Shown here one piece after another: positions 20,010 through 33,000 of a DNA stretch of 64,000 nt. The notes under the pieces were generated by a model, which did no database searches, had not been told where the DNA came from, and saw only the letters and a program-made list of their open reading frames with translations. Each line of letters opens with the position of its first letter. Within the stretch, counting starts at the first letter, position 1. A program made the position numbers and the translations under genes. Where the stretch lies: NCBI RefSeq assembly GCF_037975245.1, contig NC_092569.1:33873668-33937667 (forward strand). Reading direction: 5' to 3'. Source of the DNA: Apostichopus japonicus (Eukaryota > Echinodermata > Holothuroidea > Aspidochirotida > Stichopodidae).

Positions 20010-23000
20010 CTTAGCATAATATGTATATAAGTAATTAGAACGAAAGTCTGCAACCAGATGGAACCCAAATTACCATATGTCAAAGGCCATGTGCTATTTT
20101 AAGACGGGAAAGCAATGAATTTCAAGAAACTGTAGCTCCGCCATCCAGCTGACAAAAGCACTTACTGTGGTTTAGACCTCAAGAAAACGTTATCTACAAA
20201 ATAATAAGTCATTTTTTACTGATATTCTATCTATCATTTTTAAAAAATTTCCAAAAGAAAAGAAAAGCGAAAAAAAAATAGTAATACGAGAGATTATAAA
20301 TATGGTTTCCCAAGAACTATTTCCCTCTAATGTGCACTTCAGTTCATGTCGTTTCATACTGGATCTCAATGATTTGGTTTGATTAAGCTCACTTCTCAAT
20401 ACACCTTCATTGCACTCTACCGTTAAAATTGCAGGTAGAATAAAACAAATTAAAATCATAATTTTTCTAAAGTTCGTATTTGTGTTTGTCTGAACATATT
20501 TATTTCAAGTTTTAGGTATTGGTTAGTGGGATCATATCATGTTTTGATTCTGTAACAAAACGAAGGAGTGAAAGCCCTCTCTTATAATACAAAGGCTGCA
20601 TTTTTAATGTTAACATGAATGAATAGATCAAATTAAATTTTTCTTATGTACTATACAGTGCTGAGCCTATAATATATCCATGTTTAAGGAGGTTGGTAGA
20701 AAACAGGAACAGGTTCGGGAGGGGGTAAATCTAAGGTGACGCATAGTTCGAGGAGTGGTACAACAGACTTTGATTTGAGATCCAACAATAAAATTAGATG
20801 GAACCGTTTTGCAAAAGTGGAACCACTGTGTGGTACGTGCTATAAATTTCGATCTTTAAAGGTGTTTCCATTAATTTATTTTGTTTCCCTTAATTTTAAA
20901 ACAACGTTGCACTTTTTTAATTACCCTATTGTTAAGGATTAACAACAGGGTACATTTAGTCCGCAATTCGTCTACATATATTAAAATGAATTTCTTTTGG
21001 TTAAAATAAGTTTAGCGTTCTCATTTGATTACTTTAAGGTTTACTTTAAGCAACAAATTATCATAATTAAAACACCATGCTATCAGTCCGAGTTGTATTC
21101 TCATACAACTTTTAATTAAAAACAAACAAAACATGCATCTCATCTGTAGTTAACTTGATGGGATATACTTAGTCTAGTATACAGACCATTTGTATACGAT
21201 ACATAATTCTTTAGGAACGAAACGTGTATGGTCTCAAACGTCATATTTGCAATTGTATTAAACATTAATGTCATGCAACATTATAGTGATAAATAAATGA
21301 ACCTAGATGCTGACATCAAAGTTACCTAACATGGTTTATTCCAATGGTGTTTCAAATATATAAACAACGTAGTTTGATAAAAAATAGAGGAGTATCAAAC
21401 TATATGTGTTAACTTTAATCTCCTCATAAATACAACAAACGTAATGATATCGTTTATCATGAAAATTGATAACAATAAAAACGTATACATACGTTTATAT
21501 ACCTCTATTAAAGTTAAACTTTGTCCTTGCAACAAATATATTTTAGACCTCTTCATATCAACATCATAAACATGCTACTTTGTAACTTGTAATAGTACTT
21601 GAAAGGGAATAACATTGGTTTAAACACCCGATTCTCATGGCTTTATCAGTTAAAATTGGTAAATGGTGAGTACCTGTTCATCAGATGAAACTGGTTTGTG
21701 TTACAATTTCTTAACATGTGTTACATTTATGACCAGTTGCTACTGAAAAGGACCTATACAAACACAAAAAACTTAACACACAACTATATCCACATAATAC
21801 AAAACAGACTACTCTTAATATAAATATATATGTCCTCACAACATTATTGTGTGGCTAAGATATGAATTTATCAAATTTGGTGGTATTTACATCATTTGGG
21901 AACGGCAGAGTTAAAGATGTCAGACGGTGTTTAATGTAGTTATGAAATTCTAATTACAAAGAACCTTGAAAGTGAGGAACACATTCCAACGGTATCAGGT
22001 TTCAAGGATAAAGCAAGAAGAATTGAGATTATAAAAGAAAAATTGAAAATTTTGCAGACCATTTGCCGTTATGATATTCCAGACCACTTACTCTGATCTA
22101 TTTCTTGGGAGAATCGAAGGTTTAGTCAATGAAAAGATATTCTTCAGTTATGGACAAGATATTGAGATGAGATTACCCAATAAACAGTTATATATAACAG
22201 AATATATGTCCTTCCATATAAGTGTTACATTGTCAGCCACTGGAAAAAAAAAACTTTGAACAAGCAGTAAGTAGTACATTTAGTATGAATTTTGTATACA
22301 TATAAGAGCTAGCAAGATATAAGTATTATATTAATCGTTAGAGGGCAACATTGGTCAATATTAAATCATCCTCGATATAGGATGGAGTAGACGAAGGCCG
22401 CACTTTCCTTTACCGCATGACTGAGAATCTGTGAGTTTATATAATGGTTTATATCGTATTTTACATCATTATGCTCACCCCTTCTCCGTGTCATTCATTA
22501 CGAGTTCAACCTGATTAGCCCTTGCTTGGTATACACTCCCCAAAAAACGATGATTTCCGGGTGTCACGTGATCTACGAAATAACCAACGTTGCTTTCCGT
22601 TTCTTTGCTAATGAAGCAGATGCAGCAGGAATATATACCTCACAAAAGAGTTGGTTGAGTAACAGCAACAGCAACAAAAGGATATTTAAAAAAAAACACA
22701 CATATCTGCATATTTTCTCTCCTTAAAGTAGCGAAATTATGTCCTGGTTATTGACATCTATCTCTACTTACAAATTATTGGTAATGTGGGTCGCTCTCAT
22801 GTAAAGACTTATTAGCTAAATTAATGAGTAGAGCAATTCACTGTGAAATATATTATTTCATATATGCCTTTGTGCATTTGGTGATTTTATACGTGTGTGA
22901 ACAACTGGTGGGCTACTGTCTTTGGCTTGGAAGATCCTGTAAGTTATTTGCAAGTAAATTATGCATGTAGTAGAAAATGATGAACAGGTTGGTAAATACG

Positions 23001-24247
23001 CACTTGATATTCGAACTTTGTTATCATAGAACACGAGAACTATATATTTCTAAACGTGTATAATTATTTAACTAACAACGTTTATCCTACTACACTATAC
23101 TCATAGATTCGCTGGATTCTCTGGATTTATGCGTCATGAAGTAGGCAAGAGGGTCTAAATTTATCAATGAATTAATCATATTTACTTCATTATCACTCAC
23201 TCTCCACAACCCCCATATTGCTCGTCGTCGCTATAAGCGATGTTATTCCCAAGTTGCGTCATTCTCGTCCTAAATTAACTACATTTATTTTATATTATTA
23301 CTCAGACATGATGGTGGGTAAAATAACTCCAAATGGGGATTTTGTTCTTCAAGCGACTCTTTTTTCTAATTCTAATTCTACCAAAGTTTCTGAGTGTAAG
23401 TGCATATAGCTTTAATTCGTAATTCACACAAAACATAGCTTAATAATGTAAAGATAGAGGGGTGGCATTGCTTAATATTCACAAATGAGCAGTCAAAACA
23501 GTCACGCATTCTTATTCTTTCAATATAATAACATTATTGTATTAAACATGTCCCTTTATATAATACTAACGTTAAATGTTTACCTGGCTACATGGAATGT
23601 GTTTAGTGTTACAAATATATAACTATATATAACTATGTAGTGTGATCCCACTGCATATAACTATTATAATCAACAGATTATGTGATGAGATGGTTAAGAA
23701 AGCTTTATTTTCTGTCATAAAGTTCCTTGCAAAATGTTTTCATTAGTTGCTGTTGATATTGAATTAAGAATCAGAAATGATGTATGCGGCCTTACCAAAA
23801 TGTTGGCCTAAAATGTTTTAAACCTTTAAATATTAAATAAAGCATTACAATATATATATATATATAGCCTTACAAATTACAAAAAATGAAAAGAAAAATC
23901 AGATTGAAATTTGTATGTTCGATTTGGATTCCCAGAGCGAATTGATAGTATCCTTTTGAAGTTAAAAGTGGAATGTTAAGCTTTTTAACATTGAGATGAT
24001 AATGGCACTTTTTACAATAGATCAATTTAGTCAATGAAAACGAAAACGGTATTTTCATGATGGTATCCTCTTGAAGTTAAAAGTGGCGTTTCATCACACA
24101 CTGCAGCCAACATACATCCCAGTCTACGCAGCCTATGACATCTTGTAATTTAGACAAACGTTAGAGAAGAGGTTGGGTATGTTTTTACCTAAGCATTGCG
24201 CACCATGACTTGATCAATTTTACAAAACACAATCGATGATAAATTAA
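20010..24247. other. Spacer downstream of TRIM-B, tail exon deleted
   Basis: Collinear with the other units. Near 22650 the sequence jumps from AAAAGAGTTGGTTGAGTA straight to ACAGCAACAGCAACAAAAGG; relative to unit C about 255 bp are missing, including the 126-nt TRIM tail exon and its acceptor. Two plus-strand coding-like remnants remain: 22071-22259 (FFSYGQDIEMRLPNKQLY) and 23218-23409 (VGKITPNGDFVLQ). Neither is assigned. A short (TA)n tract lies at 23849-23866. Confidence 0.6.
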
Positions 24248-26560
24248 CTAACATCTTACCATATAGAATGATGTTAAATCTCCCCAAGGGGAAGCCACCG
24301 CTATACCATCAAATCCCTCCATTGGAGTAATAGGTGCCATCATGGTTACATTCTCGTCAACTGTAAACTCGCTGATGAAGGTTCCTTTTTGGGTATACTG
24401 CATGACAACGTTGGTTACATCATCTGCTTTAACTTCATCATCATCTTCAACTTCATAATATTCATCCTCTCCATCACTGATACTGTGTTCAAGTGCTTGT
24501 GATATAAACAAGGAAAAAAGTCCAGATTCTTCCGCCTTCTCGTCGCTGCCATCTTTGTCCATGCTGTCCATGTTCAAATCGGGAATATTAATACCTTGCG
24601 TCCTCCACAACACGTACACTAAGCCTTGTTGATCTGCGCATATTTTCATTGGTCTATCATCGTCGTTTCGGCCGTGATACTGATATAACTGTTCGCCGAG
24701 GTCGTTAATCGCCACGGCTTTACGTTTTCCATCACAAAGGAGAAGATTTCCTTCTTTCGTAGATGAGAGAGAAACAGGATGTGCCATATCATCAACGTTA
24801 ATTGGGATATTTGAAATTTCCTCGGCTTGAAGGTTAAACCGATATAGTGTCGTTGTGCCACAGATGCCAACAATTACGTCAAGTGCATCTAACCCTTGCG
24901 TGATACATGTTACCTTTGTTGGATTAGTACTTAGCTCAAAGGAACTCCACTTGGCTTCCCCGTCATTGCCTATGTAATATAGGTCCGACGAGTTTTGTAT
25001 GATTGCCACAAGTGAGTCTTCAATAGTACGGTTCATCTTTGCAATGAGAACCTTTCCCTCTGTGTCCTGAAATGGAAGCTCAAGTGTGTCATAGTTACAA
25101 GTTGTTAAAGTGTCCTCTGTTTCTGTATTAAAAATGTATACCTCCGCGTTCCCATCAGCAGCACTCGCCAACGTTAGAATGTATTTGTCGGAGAAAGCTC
25201 TTAGATCAGTAATTGCTTCATCGATACAAGTAACATGCAATTGATACCATCCTTCGTCGATGAATGGAGAGCGAGATAAACCTGGAAAACAAGACATGGT
25301 TTCTTTCATTTCATCTTCGTCGGACACGCTACCCTTTTCTTCGCTGCTGGGGATACTGCCCTTTTCGAAATCTGTCTCACCTTCAGATTCGTCGTTCGCA
25401 CTGCATTCACGTTCTACATCAGATCCGTTTTCGTTATCTGAATTGTCAAAAAACATTTTAAGGTCCTGCCTCATAGAACTTAAGTCATTAAGTACCCCTG
25501 AACAAGCTGTGAGAAATTCAGGGGCTGTCGAAAGAACAGACCAATTGTCAGCAGTCTCTGTTAAAATACGAGATGTTTTACAAATATTTTCCACTTTACT
25601 TTGAACATTGGTTAAGCATTTGTTTGATTTTTCAATGTAGTGTTTGGAGAACATCTTTCTAGTGTGAATCTCAGAAATAATAAAGTCCTCGCCAGTTTTG
25701 AAGATTCGAAGTTTTCTTTCTGCTTTCTGTTTAATCTTCAGTTCCTTTTCTTTCAGTCTTCTTATCGCCGATTCCATTTCTTTCTTAACTTCGTCTTTTT
25801 GTGTTTCAGTGTACTCATTGACTATGCATTCTAGTTTAATGCAATTCTTCTCAAGTTCGTCAAAAGGTTTTGTAAACACTGCACTATTGCTTATGCTTTG
25901 CCTTAATTCTTCTGTGGAGGTTTGAAATTTTTCTTTCATTCTATCGGCCGCTGTTGAAATTTCTTCGAATTTGTGACCAGGATGGTGTATTGGAGCGCAC
26001 ACGGGGCATATCAACTTATCGCATGTTTGGCAGCTGATATGCAAAGGCATGTCCTTGTGAGTAGGACATTTTGGTGTTTTGGATAGAGAAGTCACTGTTT
26101 GAGCATTAAAAGTGACTGTGCCTGCTTCAATATCTTTTAACGTGACAAGATGAGTATGAAGTCGTAACATTTTCATGGACTTATGGCATAACAGACAGTT
26201 ATTGCAGAGGAAACCACCACAATCGGGACATATAGCCACGACCTGCTTGGTCGACTCACACGAACTGCAAATTTGTTTTTTGTGCTTGTCTTTCAGAGTG
26301 ATCTCCAATTTCCGGCTTTCCAATATAGCTTCCAAGAGAAAATCACCTTTAAATCCATCGGCTCCATTTTCTGGTACATCTGTTTGTTGTCGACATGTAG
26401 GGCAATTGAAAGTGTCATTGATTTTGTTTACAACTTGAGACAAACATTTCTTACAGAAGCGGTGAAGGCATGGTAACATTTTAGGCTCTTCCAAAGTATC
26501 AAGGCAAATGAAACATAGTAAGATTTCCTCATCTAAGTTTGACGGGTTTGCCGTTGCCAT
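24248..26560 (-). CDS. TRIM-like RING/B-box protein B (large exon)
   Basis: Same architecture as protein A: RING at 16-56 (three residues shorter before the last CPTC pair, as in D), two B-boxes, coiled coil, acidic linker with one repeat, and propeller-like C-terminal region. All zinc ligands are present. It is the odd member. Near the end it carries a unique acidic segment of about 40 residues (ISDGEDEYYEVEDDDEVKAD) where A, C and D share ESQKSFPS.GSSESD. It also has no downstream tail exon because of a deletion. It therefore probably ends at the in-frame TAG 12 nt past the donor-like ATG|GTAAGA at 24260, giving 770 residues, unless another exon lies further left. The ATG has the same CACCATGG context. 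Confidence 0.88.
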   Translation of the reverse strand: MATANPSNLDEEILLCFICLDTLEEPKMLPCLHRFCKKCLSQVVNKINDTFNCPTCRQQTDVPENGADGFKGDFLLEAILESRKLEITLKDKHKKQICSSCESTKQVVAICPDCGGFLCNNCLLCHKSMKMLRLHTHLVTLKDIEAGTVTFNAQTVTSLSKTPKCPTHKDMPLHISCQTCDKLICPVCAPIHHPGHKFEEISTAADRMKEKFQTSTEELRQSISNSAVFTKPFDELEKNCIKLECIVNEYTETQKDEVKKEMESAIRRLKEKELKIKQKAERKLRIFKTGEDFIISEIHTRKMFSKHYIEKSNKCLTNVQSKVENICKTSRILTETADNWSVLSTAPEFLTACSGVLNDLSSMRQDLKMFFDNSDNENGSDVERECSANDESEGETDFEKGSIPSSEEKGSVSDEDEMKETMSCFPGLSRSPFIDEGWYQLHVTCIDEAITDLRAFSDKYILTLASAADGNAEVYIFNTETEDTLTTCNYDTLELPFQDTEGKVLIAKMNRTIEDSLVAIIQNSSDLYYIGNDGEAKWSSFELSTNPTKVTCITQGLDALDVIVGICGTTTLYRFNLQAEEISNIPINVDDMAHPVSLSSTKEGNLLLCDGKRKAVAINDLGEQLYQYHGRNDDDRPMKICADQQGLVYVLWRTQGINIPDLNMDSMDKDGSDEKAEESGLFSLFISQALEHSISDGEDEYYEVEDDDEVKADDVTNVVMQYTQKGTFISEFTVDENVTMMAPITPMEGFDGIAVASPWGDLTSFYMVRC

Positions 26561-26595
26561 GGTGAATTTCGATATTTATTCTCCTTGAGGTTGAC

Positions 26596-26687
26596 CTGAG
26601 TGGTCAGTGAGGAAGTTACATTTGAGAGATTAATTCTAGTATTGAGAATGAGGCATATTAGATGCCTGTACAAAACAGTTTACTTAC
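26596..26687 (-). other. 5'-UTR intron of TRIM-B
   Basis: 92 nt from GTAAGT at 26687 to the CAG ending at 26596, 36 nt before the ATG. Confidence 0.6.
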
Positions 26688-27037
26688 AGAAATTAGTATT
26701 CCTCAAAACCAGATTAACGCACTTTCAGTAGATGATATTTGTCTCTCTAATGATTGTCACATTTGGATGCTGTAAAACTGCATCTATTGCATCTATTTAC
26801 TTATTTAGGTTCTTATGTAAGAATTATGGAAAAGATATAACTTATCAATATTATTACAGGAATGTTCAATATCCATCTCATTTTTATTACTTTTTCAAGT
26901 TATAATATAAAATAACACTCTTCGGATAGAGAACGAATCTCCCTTTTTTTGCTATTTCATCATCAAGATTACTCTTAGACAACATCAACATCTTGAGATT
27001 GAAAGTAAAATAAATCGTTGTATATAAGTCAAGGTAC

Positions 27038-27055
27038 ATTTGCATCAATTTTATA
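27038..27055 (-). promoter_or_regulatory. TATA/octamer-like element upstream of TRIM-B
   Basis: The minus strand reads TATAAAATTGATGCAAAT: a TATA-like box directly followed by an ATGCAAAT octamer. Conserved with units C and D. Confidence 0.35.
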
Positions 27056-29490
27056 CAGTGGGTCAACATTCCAATCAAATGTTAAGGCGATTATTGATAC
27101 GTCGAAAATATCAACAACAAAATTAGATTATATGATCCATTTCTATATAGACTTTCAAGGCAATTACATTAGTGGGCCAAATTCTTATGCAAGCTTCATA
27201 CAAATTAGCACACTACACTGCAATAGGCAAAACACTGCAAGTGGATTTATCCGGGCATGTTGTCAATCGCCAAAGTTAGTGAACATAAATAGGGAGGAGG
27301 CGATACCCCTTCTGTCTGATCAGAACAGAAGGAAAACAAAGCAAGGTCTCGCAAAAGAGCAGAAATCAGCATAATGGACCTGCTGAAATTCTCTAATTAG
27401 GAGCCGTAACACTATCTATCTTGCAATGTTAAACTTATTAAGTACATGAATAATGGACAACTGACTGTGCAACTCTAGACAATTGAAAGGAGAACATAAA
27501 TATATGGATAGATTGGGATTCAAGCCGGTGTCAGAAGTTACTAGTTGGATTAACGTTCTTGTCATCAATCTCTTTTCGAATGTTCAAATCTGTAATGGAA
27601 CGGTAACCTGCTGTTTTGCACTTTTCTGCTTTTACACAACAATTATTAGTTATTATAACAATATAACATGGTCTGTGCGCCAACTATGCCTAGTTGTCCT
27701 AATCATTCACTGAGTCATCACATTAACCATAAACGCAAACCTCCTGTTCCTATATACTTATCTTAATACTTGTGTGAAGGTTCTAGCGGTTGTGGTTCCA
27801 CGCGCGGAGATGTGTTATGTACACACACCTGCACTCACGCGCACACACACATATAGATATATATATATAGTTAGATATACGTCAATGTTAACTTCTTCAT
27901 TTTGTTTAATTGCGTTTTAGTGGAAGAAGAATCAAATGACGCATCGTTTAGTAGTATTGAGGGAGTGTCCAAATATATTCGATGATGTCAAAAAGGTTAA
28001 TAAATAAACATCAAACAAAGTAAGATACCTAGACTGTAAGTGTTTATTTCGGAGGACTAATCCCCCATAGGTTAGACTTATCCTGATATGCCTAGACTGT
28101 AAGTGTTAATGTCGGAGGGCTAGTCCCCATAAGTTAGACTTATTCTGGCATGCCCATAGAGTGTAAGTGTTTATGTTGTACTTTGTTGTGAATGCTGTCC
28201 ATGCGAGAGGGGCACGAGGGCACGAAGATACGAGGGCACGAGGGGCACGAAGGCGTTGGGTCTCTCTAATGGGGTCCAATGAGGTAAGTTTGCTGACGCT
28301 CTGCAGTTTTTATCGGTTTATCAGAAAAGTACATACAGAAAATTAAGATGATCATGATTGTGTGCTAAATGATGAAGAACCAAATAACCTCTCTGTGACA
28401 TAAACTCTTGGTCACAGAGTCTTTTACTTATATTTACTAAGGCACATAGAAGAGGGCTATAACTAACCACATTTGTATACACATTTGATGCAACAGGTTT
28501 TCACCTGTGATTAAGCATGAATATTTCATGGAATTAAGACAAAAGGTGCTTCTACGATATAGTGTGGGTGAGGGGTGAATAAACTCGGGAACAGGAAGTA
28601 AGTAGTTACTCTTAGGACAAAGAGGCATGCAAGCACATGTTTAAAGTAATATGATGGGTGTATTACTACATTGCAGTATGCAGCGTAATTTTGCGCGCGT
28701 TTGATACTCTAGGTTTACTATGTACTAACAAATCCAGCAGTAGGAATACCCAAATAGCACAAATATATTATTCATATTTCCTATTAAGCAAATCAATCCT
28801 TTCTACTGTAAAGAATATAATTTAAAAGTATCCGTGATTTTAAGTTGTTTAATTAACTGTACCTACAGATTTTCAACTTACCTTCCTGTACAAGATGGCG
28901 CTTGCTACAGTTCCTGATATGGATTGTCGTTTGTACTTCCTTGTCTTGTGATTATGATACAGTACCTTTGCAGCTTCCAGTTCGATCATTAAAGTTTGAA
29001 ATTTCGTTTACCATTATGTGATAGGCTTATGTGTAGCCTTTGAACCCAGATTAATATTATTGCACTTCACAAAAACCGAAAGAACGTTCAAGAGTACTCA
29101 TAGTAAAGATATGCATCAATATGTTAGGCATGCTTTACAATACTTCCCGCCTATGATATTCTATGTTAACTATGCACCAATGAAACCAGCAGTATGACTA
29201 CCGTATAGCACATAATGTACAAACACACGCAATAGGGTACATATAGTGACAAAATATGAATAGATATATTGATTGAAGTTTAACTCTTTTCGATGTTTAA
29301 ATGGTACAAAGTAGACCTTCGATGGTCAATGTGGCAGCTGCGGAGTCATTGTTCGATATCAAACAGCTATACTAGTTGTTCCAAGCCTAGTTTTCTCATG
29401 CAACTATTTTATGCGAATCCTGTGAACTAGTTGGCATCTTTCTGTCGGCTGGGGCAGCGTTGGTGGGTGGGGGATGTCCAGTTTTTTGAA
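27056..29490. other. Right flank of unit B, no gene supported
   Basis: 27170-28010 is shared with unit D (to 60168) but missing from units A and C. 28020-29490 matches 14860-16530 and 46800-48470, including a GAGGGGCACGAGGGCACGAA-type GC-rich patch at 28205-28255. Short open frames do not persist between copies. Confidence 0.5.
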
Positions 29491-29794
29491 GCTGAGATTC
29501 TGTCATCTGTTGGGATAGCTTCTAAGATGTTTTCTAGTTGAGATTATGTCATCTGTGGGGATAGGTTCTAAGAGGTTTCGTAACTGTGATTCTGTCATCT
29601 GTGGGGATAGGTTGTAATATATTTTGTTGCTGTGATTCTGTCATCTGTGGGGATAGGTTCTTAGATGTTTTGTAGCTGTGATTTTGTCATCTGTGGGGAA
29701 AGGTTCTAAAATATTTTGTAGCTGTGATTTTTTTATCCGTGGGGACAGGTTCTAATATGTTTTCTAGCTGTGATTCTTTCATCTGTGGGGATAG
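29491..29794. repeat. 46-bp minisatellite, 7 copies
   Basis: The phrase TGTCATCTGTGGGGATAGGT recurs every 46 bp at 29501, 29547, 29593, 29639, 29685, 29731 and 29777. The homologous sites have one copy near 16553 and two near 48478. It ends exactly where homology to the other units stops. Confidence 0.9.
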
Positions 29795-29810
29795 CTGGCG
29801 CGTATCCAGG

Positions 29811-31889
29811 ATTTTCTACCCCGGGGGCGCGAATTACTATCTAAGTGGAGCACCACCATCGGTTGGCGGGCAGCGTACAAGACAATTTATGGTTTTGATA
29901 CCCCAGCCCCTGCCCCCCCCCCCAGATCACCGAAAATGGCACTTCTCGGGCTCAAAAATGACCAACCAGATATACACTTTCGCCTGAGATCCAAGTTTTT
30001 CCCAATAGTTTTTTTTTCCATCCATAACCTTTTTGAAGATTGTCACCAGTTACACATCATGTTCGACCTCATCGCATCTCCTGTGGATCGTTGATTTTGT
30101 AGGTGATTCTACGTCGCGGCCCACAATACCCGTCAGCCCCACTTTTCAAAGTTTTAAGCCCATTATTTGTTTAGAATTTTAAGCCCATTATTTGTTCAGA
30201 ATTTTAAAATTCCCATTTCTCGTGAATAAATTCACTTAAAAAAATCCCATAATGTTACAACCAATATAGAAGAACCTCCTTCAACCCCTAACAGACCCGT
30301 CAAATTGCACGAATAGAGGGAATATGATGAAGAATGTTGGTCAGGGAATTTTCGAAAATTCAGACACAGTTAATCTTTTGGTGTACAAATATTAAAACCT
30401 CTTGTAACGGCTACTGTAAAATTTCTTTGATGGAAATGAAAAAATACCAGATATATCCGAAACCGAACACTACACATAGTTTGGAGGCTGTTCATCCTGG
30501 AACGCCATCTTCATGCTCACTGATATGATGCGATATCTGCTGGTTGCTTTACAAATTGGAAAATATTGAAATGAGACTGAAATAAATAATTTTTATCTGT
30601 TTATTGTGCTATGCCCCACATTCTTTTCATTTCGAAAGGCCCACAGTTTCAAGTTTATTACACACTGAAGGCTTCGGTTCTCTATCTGCCTCCAGTTTAG
30701 GGATTCCGAAGATCTTGGGATTTTCATCCCTAGATATCGCCAGATATTGCTAGATATCCATACAGTACATTGTCCTTGGGATTTCTTGGGATTTTTCGGG
30801 GCCTGATCTTGGGAAATTGCAAAATCGGGAGTGGTCACACTCCATTTAGGTCAGTGCACGACCTCTAGACGTCACTAATACACAACCCAAACACTTCGTC
30901 CCGTTCTGGCGTAGTGACGAATGTTCAAGATAGACAAGGAATTTGCATGGGTTATATGCAGGTATATCAACATACGTGTTTTAGTATATTTTTCTTGAGT
31001 GATATGGATGGGGTCGGATATATAATGAGGGGAGGTAGGATAGAGGGTAAGGAGAACCGGCTGTTGAAAGGGGTGGTATATTGGTCTTATTCATTTTAAA
31101 AAGAACGCCCAAAATTCGATGCAATGTATTAAATAGACAAGGAATTTGTATGGGTTATGGGCGGATATAAGTGTTATAGTATGTTTTTCTTGGGTGACAT
31201 GGATGGTGTCGGATAGAGGGATGTCGAGGTAGGGAGGGCAAGGGGAGCCGGCTGCTGAAAGGGTGGCATATTGGTCCTATTTATTTTAAAAGAACCCCCG
31301 CCATTTTCAACAATGTATAACATAGACAATGGATATGATGAGATGTGAAGACCTGCGGTTGCAATAATAATAATAATAATAGATGGCGTAATCTGTTAAG
31401 TCGGAACTCTTATGAAGCACACAGACTACAGAAAATTGTGCACAATTCTTCGTTTTCAAGTTAGTGTATTACGTGAATTGTCTCTGACGATAGTTTCTAA
31501 GTACCCGTTAAAAGTTTCGGAAGCTTTTCCACTATACTATCCCCTTAAACGGAATGTGAAATTTTTCTTACGCTAACAGGCACATTCATAATATCCAACC
31601 CAACCTCGTGTGAATCATCAGTTTTAAAGAAGGAAACAACTGTGCCATTGTTCAAGTGTTTCCAAGTTGTACTATAGTATGTTGTTCCTTCTTTTTATTT
31701 CCTTCCAGTATACATTTAAAATTTATAGAGAGGAGTCATATAAAACCTCAACAAGAAGAATAATAATATAAAAAGGATTTTTTTTAAAGATGATAGGATA
31801 TCATATCATATCAAAAACATTTACACATACACAAGTTAATACATAAAACCATATAACAAACAGACTTCAACAAACAGTCCAAGAATAAC
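29811..31889. other. Spacer between the two large blocks
   Basis: Near 29810 it begins with GGCGCGTATCCAGGATTTTC and a C-run, which resembles a dispersed invertebrate repeat. A roughly 0.2-kb sequence is tandemly repeated at about 30931-31320 (starts at 30931 and 31134, with a further start near 31323). About 125 bp is repeated at 31787-31990. No gene seen. Confidence 0.5.
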
Positions 31890-33000
31890 TAATATAAAAG
31901 GGGGAAAATGTTAAGATGAAAGGATATCATATAAAATACATCTACACATACAAAAGTTAATACACAAAACGATATAACAAACAGACTACAAAAAAAGGTT
32001 CTATGTGCTCGGATGGAATGTATAAAGCAGCGCGGTAAATAAATGAGTTTCTGTAAACTTACGTTCGGTATTTTGTGGGGATTTTTTAGATTTCTGCTCG
32101 ATTTGTGCAGGAGACTTGTTAGTACAGTATACAAAGGGTGCTTCTGATCACTGTAAATCTTATTAGCCATTCTTGTAAACTCAGTACTTGCAGCAGCAGC
32201 AGCATTTTCTTAAAGTATGTTGTAATCTAAATTAAATAAAGCTGATGTGTATTTAAGAAACTTTATTCTTCTTTCTTTGCTTTTCTTGCAATATAAAATG
32301 GTCCCAGACAGGCACTGTATAGATCCCACGCGCCAGGGTAGAATACTGGTATTGAAAACATTTCCCTTAGCATTTTGGTTAAAGAGAGACACAATATAAG
32401 CCACACTAGATACTATATAATATACCCTTTTTAATACCTTGATACATTGCAAGAAAAGGTCAAACTGTCGTCGCTGTATACTCCCAGTACTCAGTTTTTG
32501 GAGGTTCTAGCCACCTCAGATCCCTCAATAATAATATACGTTGCAATCTTGATGTAATCAGACGTTCATGTTTTATGGTTTTATTTTCAAAAACAAATTA
32601 CCTTTATTTTGGAGGGTTAGGCAATGAAGTCTTGCCGTCACATGTTGGAACTATGTCATTTACAGAACACTGATAAATTTAATGGTCAGTGTCAACAGAG
32701 GTCTTAGGAATTGTGCATGATACAGCAGTATCATCGGCATATTTTGTAAAATTAATGTGTGAATTTGACCTAATTTAATAAGTATATATAGCAAATAATA
32801 TAGCAGATAATGCCCCCCCCCCCCCCCCTTAAGGCACACCAACCTTTATTTCCGATATTTCGGATAACATTTTATCCAAGTTAACTTGTCTAGACCATCC
32901 TTGAAGAAATTGTGTCAGCCAATGAACACGCCATGTTTCTTTGATAAATCGTAGGATCTCGGTGTGATATAAGTTCCTTTTGAGGGTTTGGGGTTCCTTC
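31889..33000 (-). mobile_element. Degraded LINE with reverse-transcriptase remnants
   Basis: On the minus strand, at about 32950-32830, is an RT-like stretch WLTQFLQGWSRQVNLDKM, then VGVP*GGG (the GVPQG box with Q changed to a stop). A C-run follows, then FTKYADDTAVSC at about 32755-32714 with the YADD active-site motif. At 32170-31889 is a C-terminal LINE-like piece (SDQKHPLYTVL, SSRNLK, CFIHSIRAHR). Several stops and frame changes make it dead. The phrase layout is like Rex1/Babar or CR1-group elements; the clade is uncertain. Confidence 0.7.

Larger units (their letters stand above)
3168..29810. repeat. Segmental duplication, copy 1 (units A and B)
   Basis: From about 3168 the sequence is collinear with that from about 34431 onward, sharing the start ACACAAACACCGCCACCCGA. 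Collinearity runs through both TRIM-like genes to about 27795, where it meets 60168. Unit B's own flank continues to about 29810, where it matches unit A's flank (to about 16560). The right limit in copy 2 is hidden because the LINE begins at about 60170. Boundaries are approximate and were read by eye. Confidence 0.85.
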
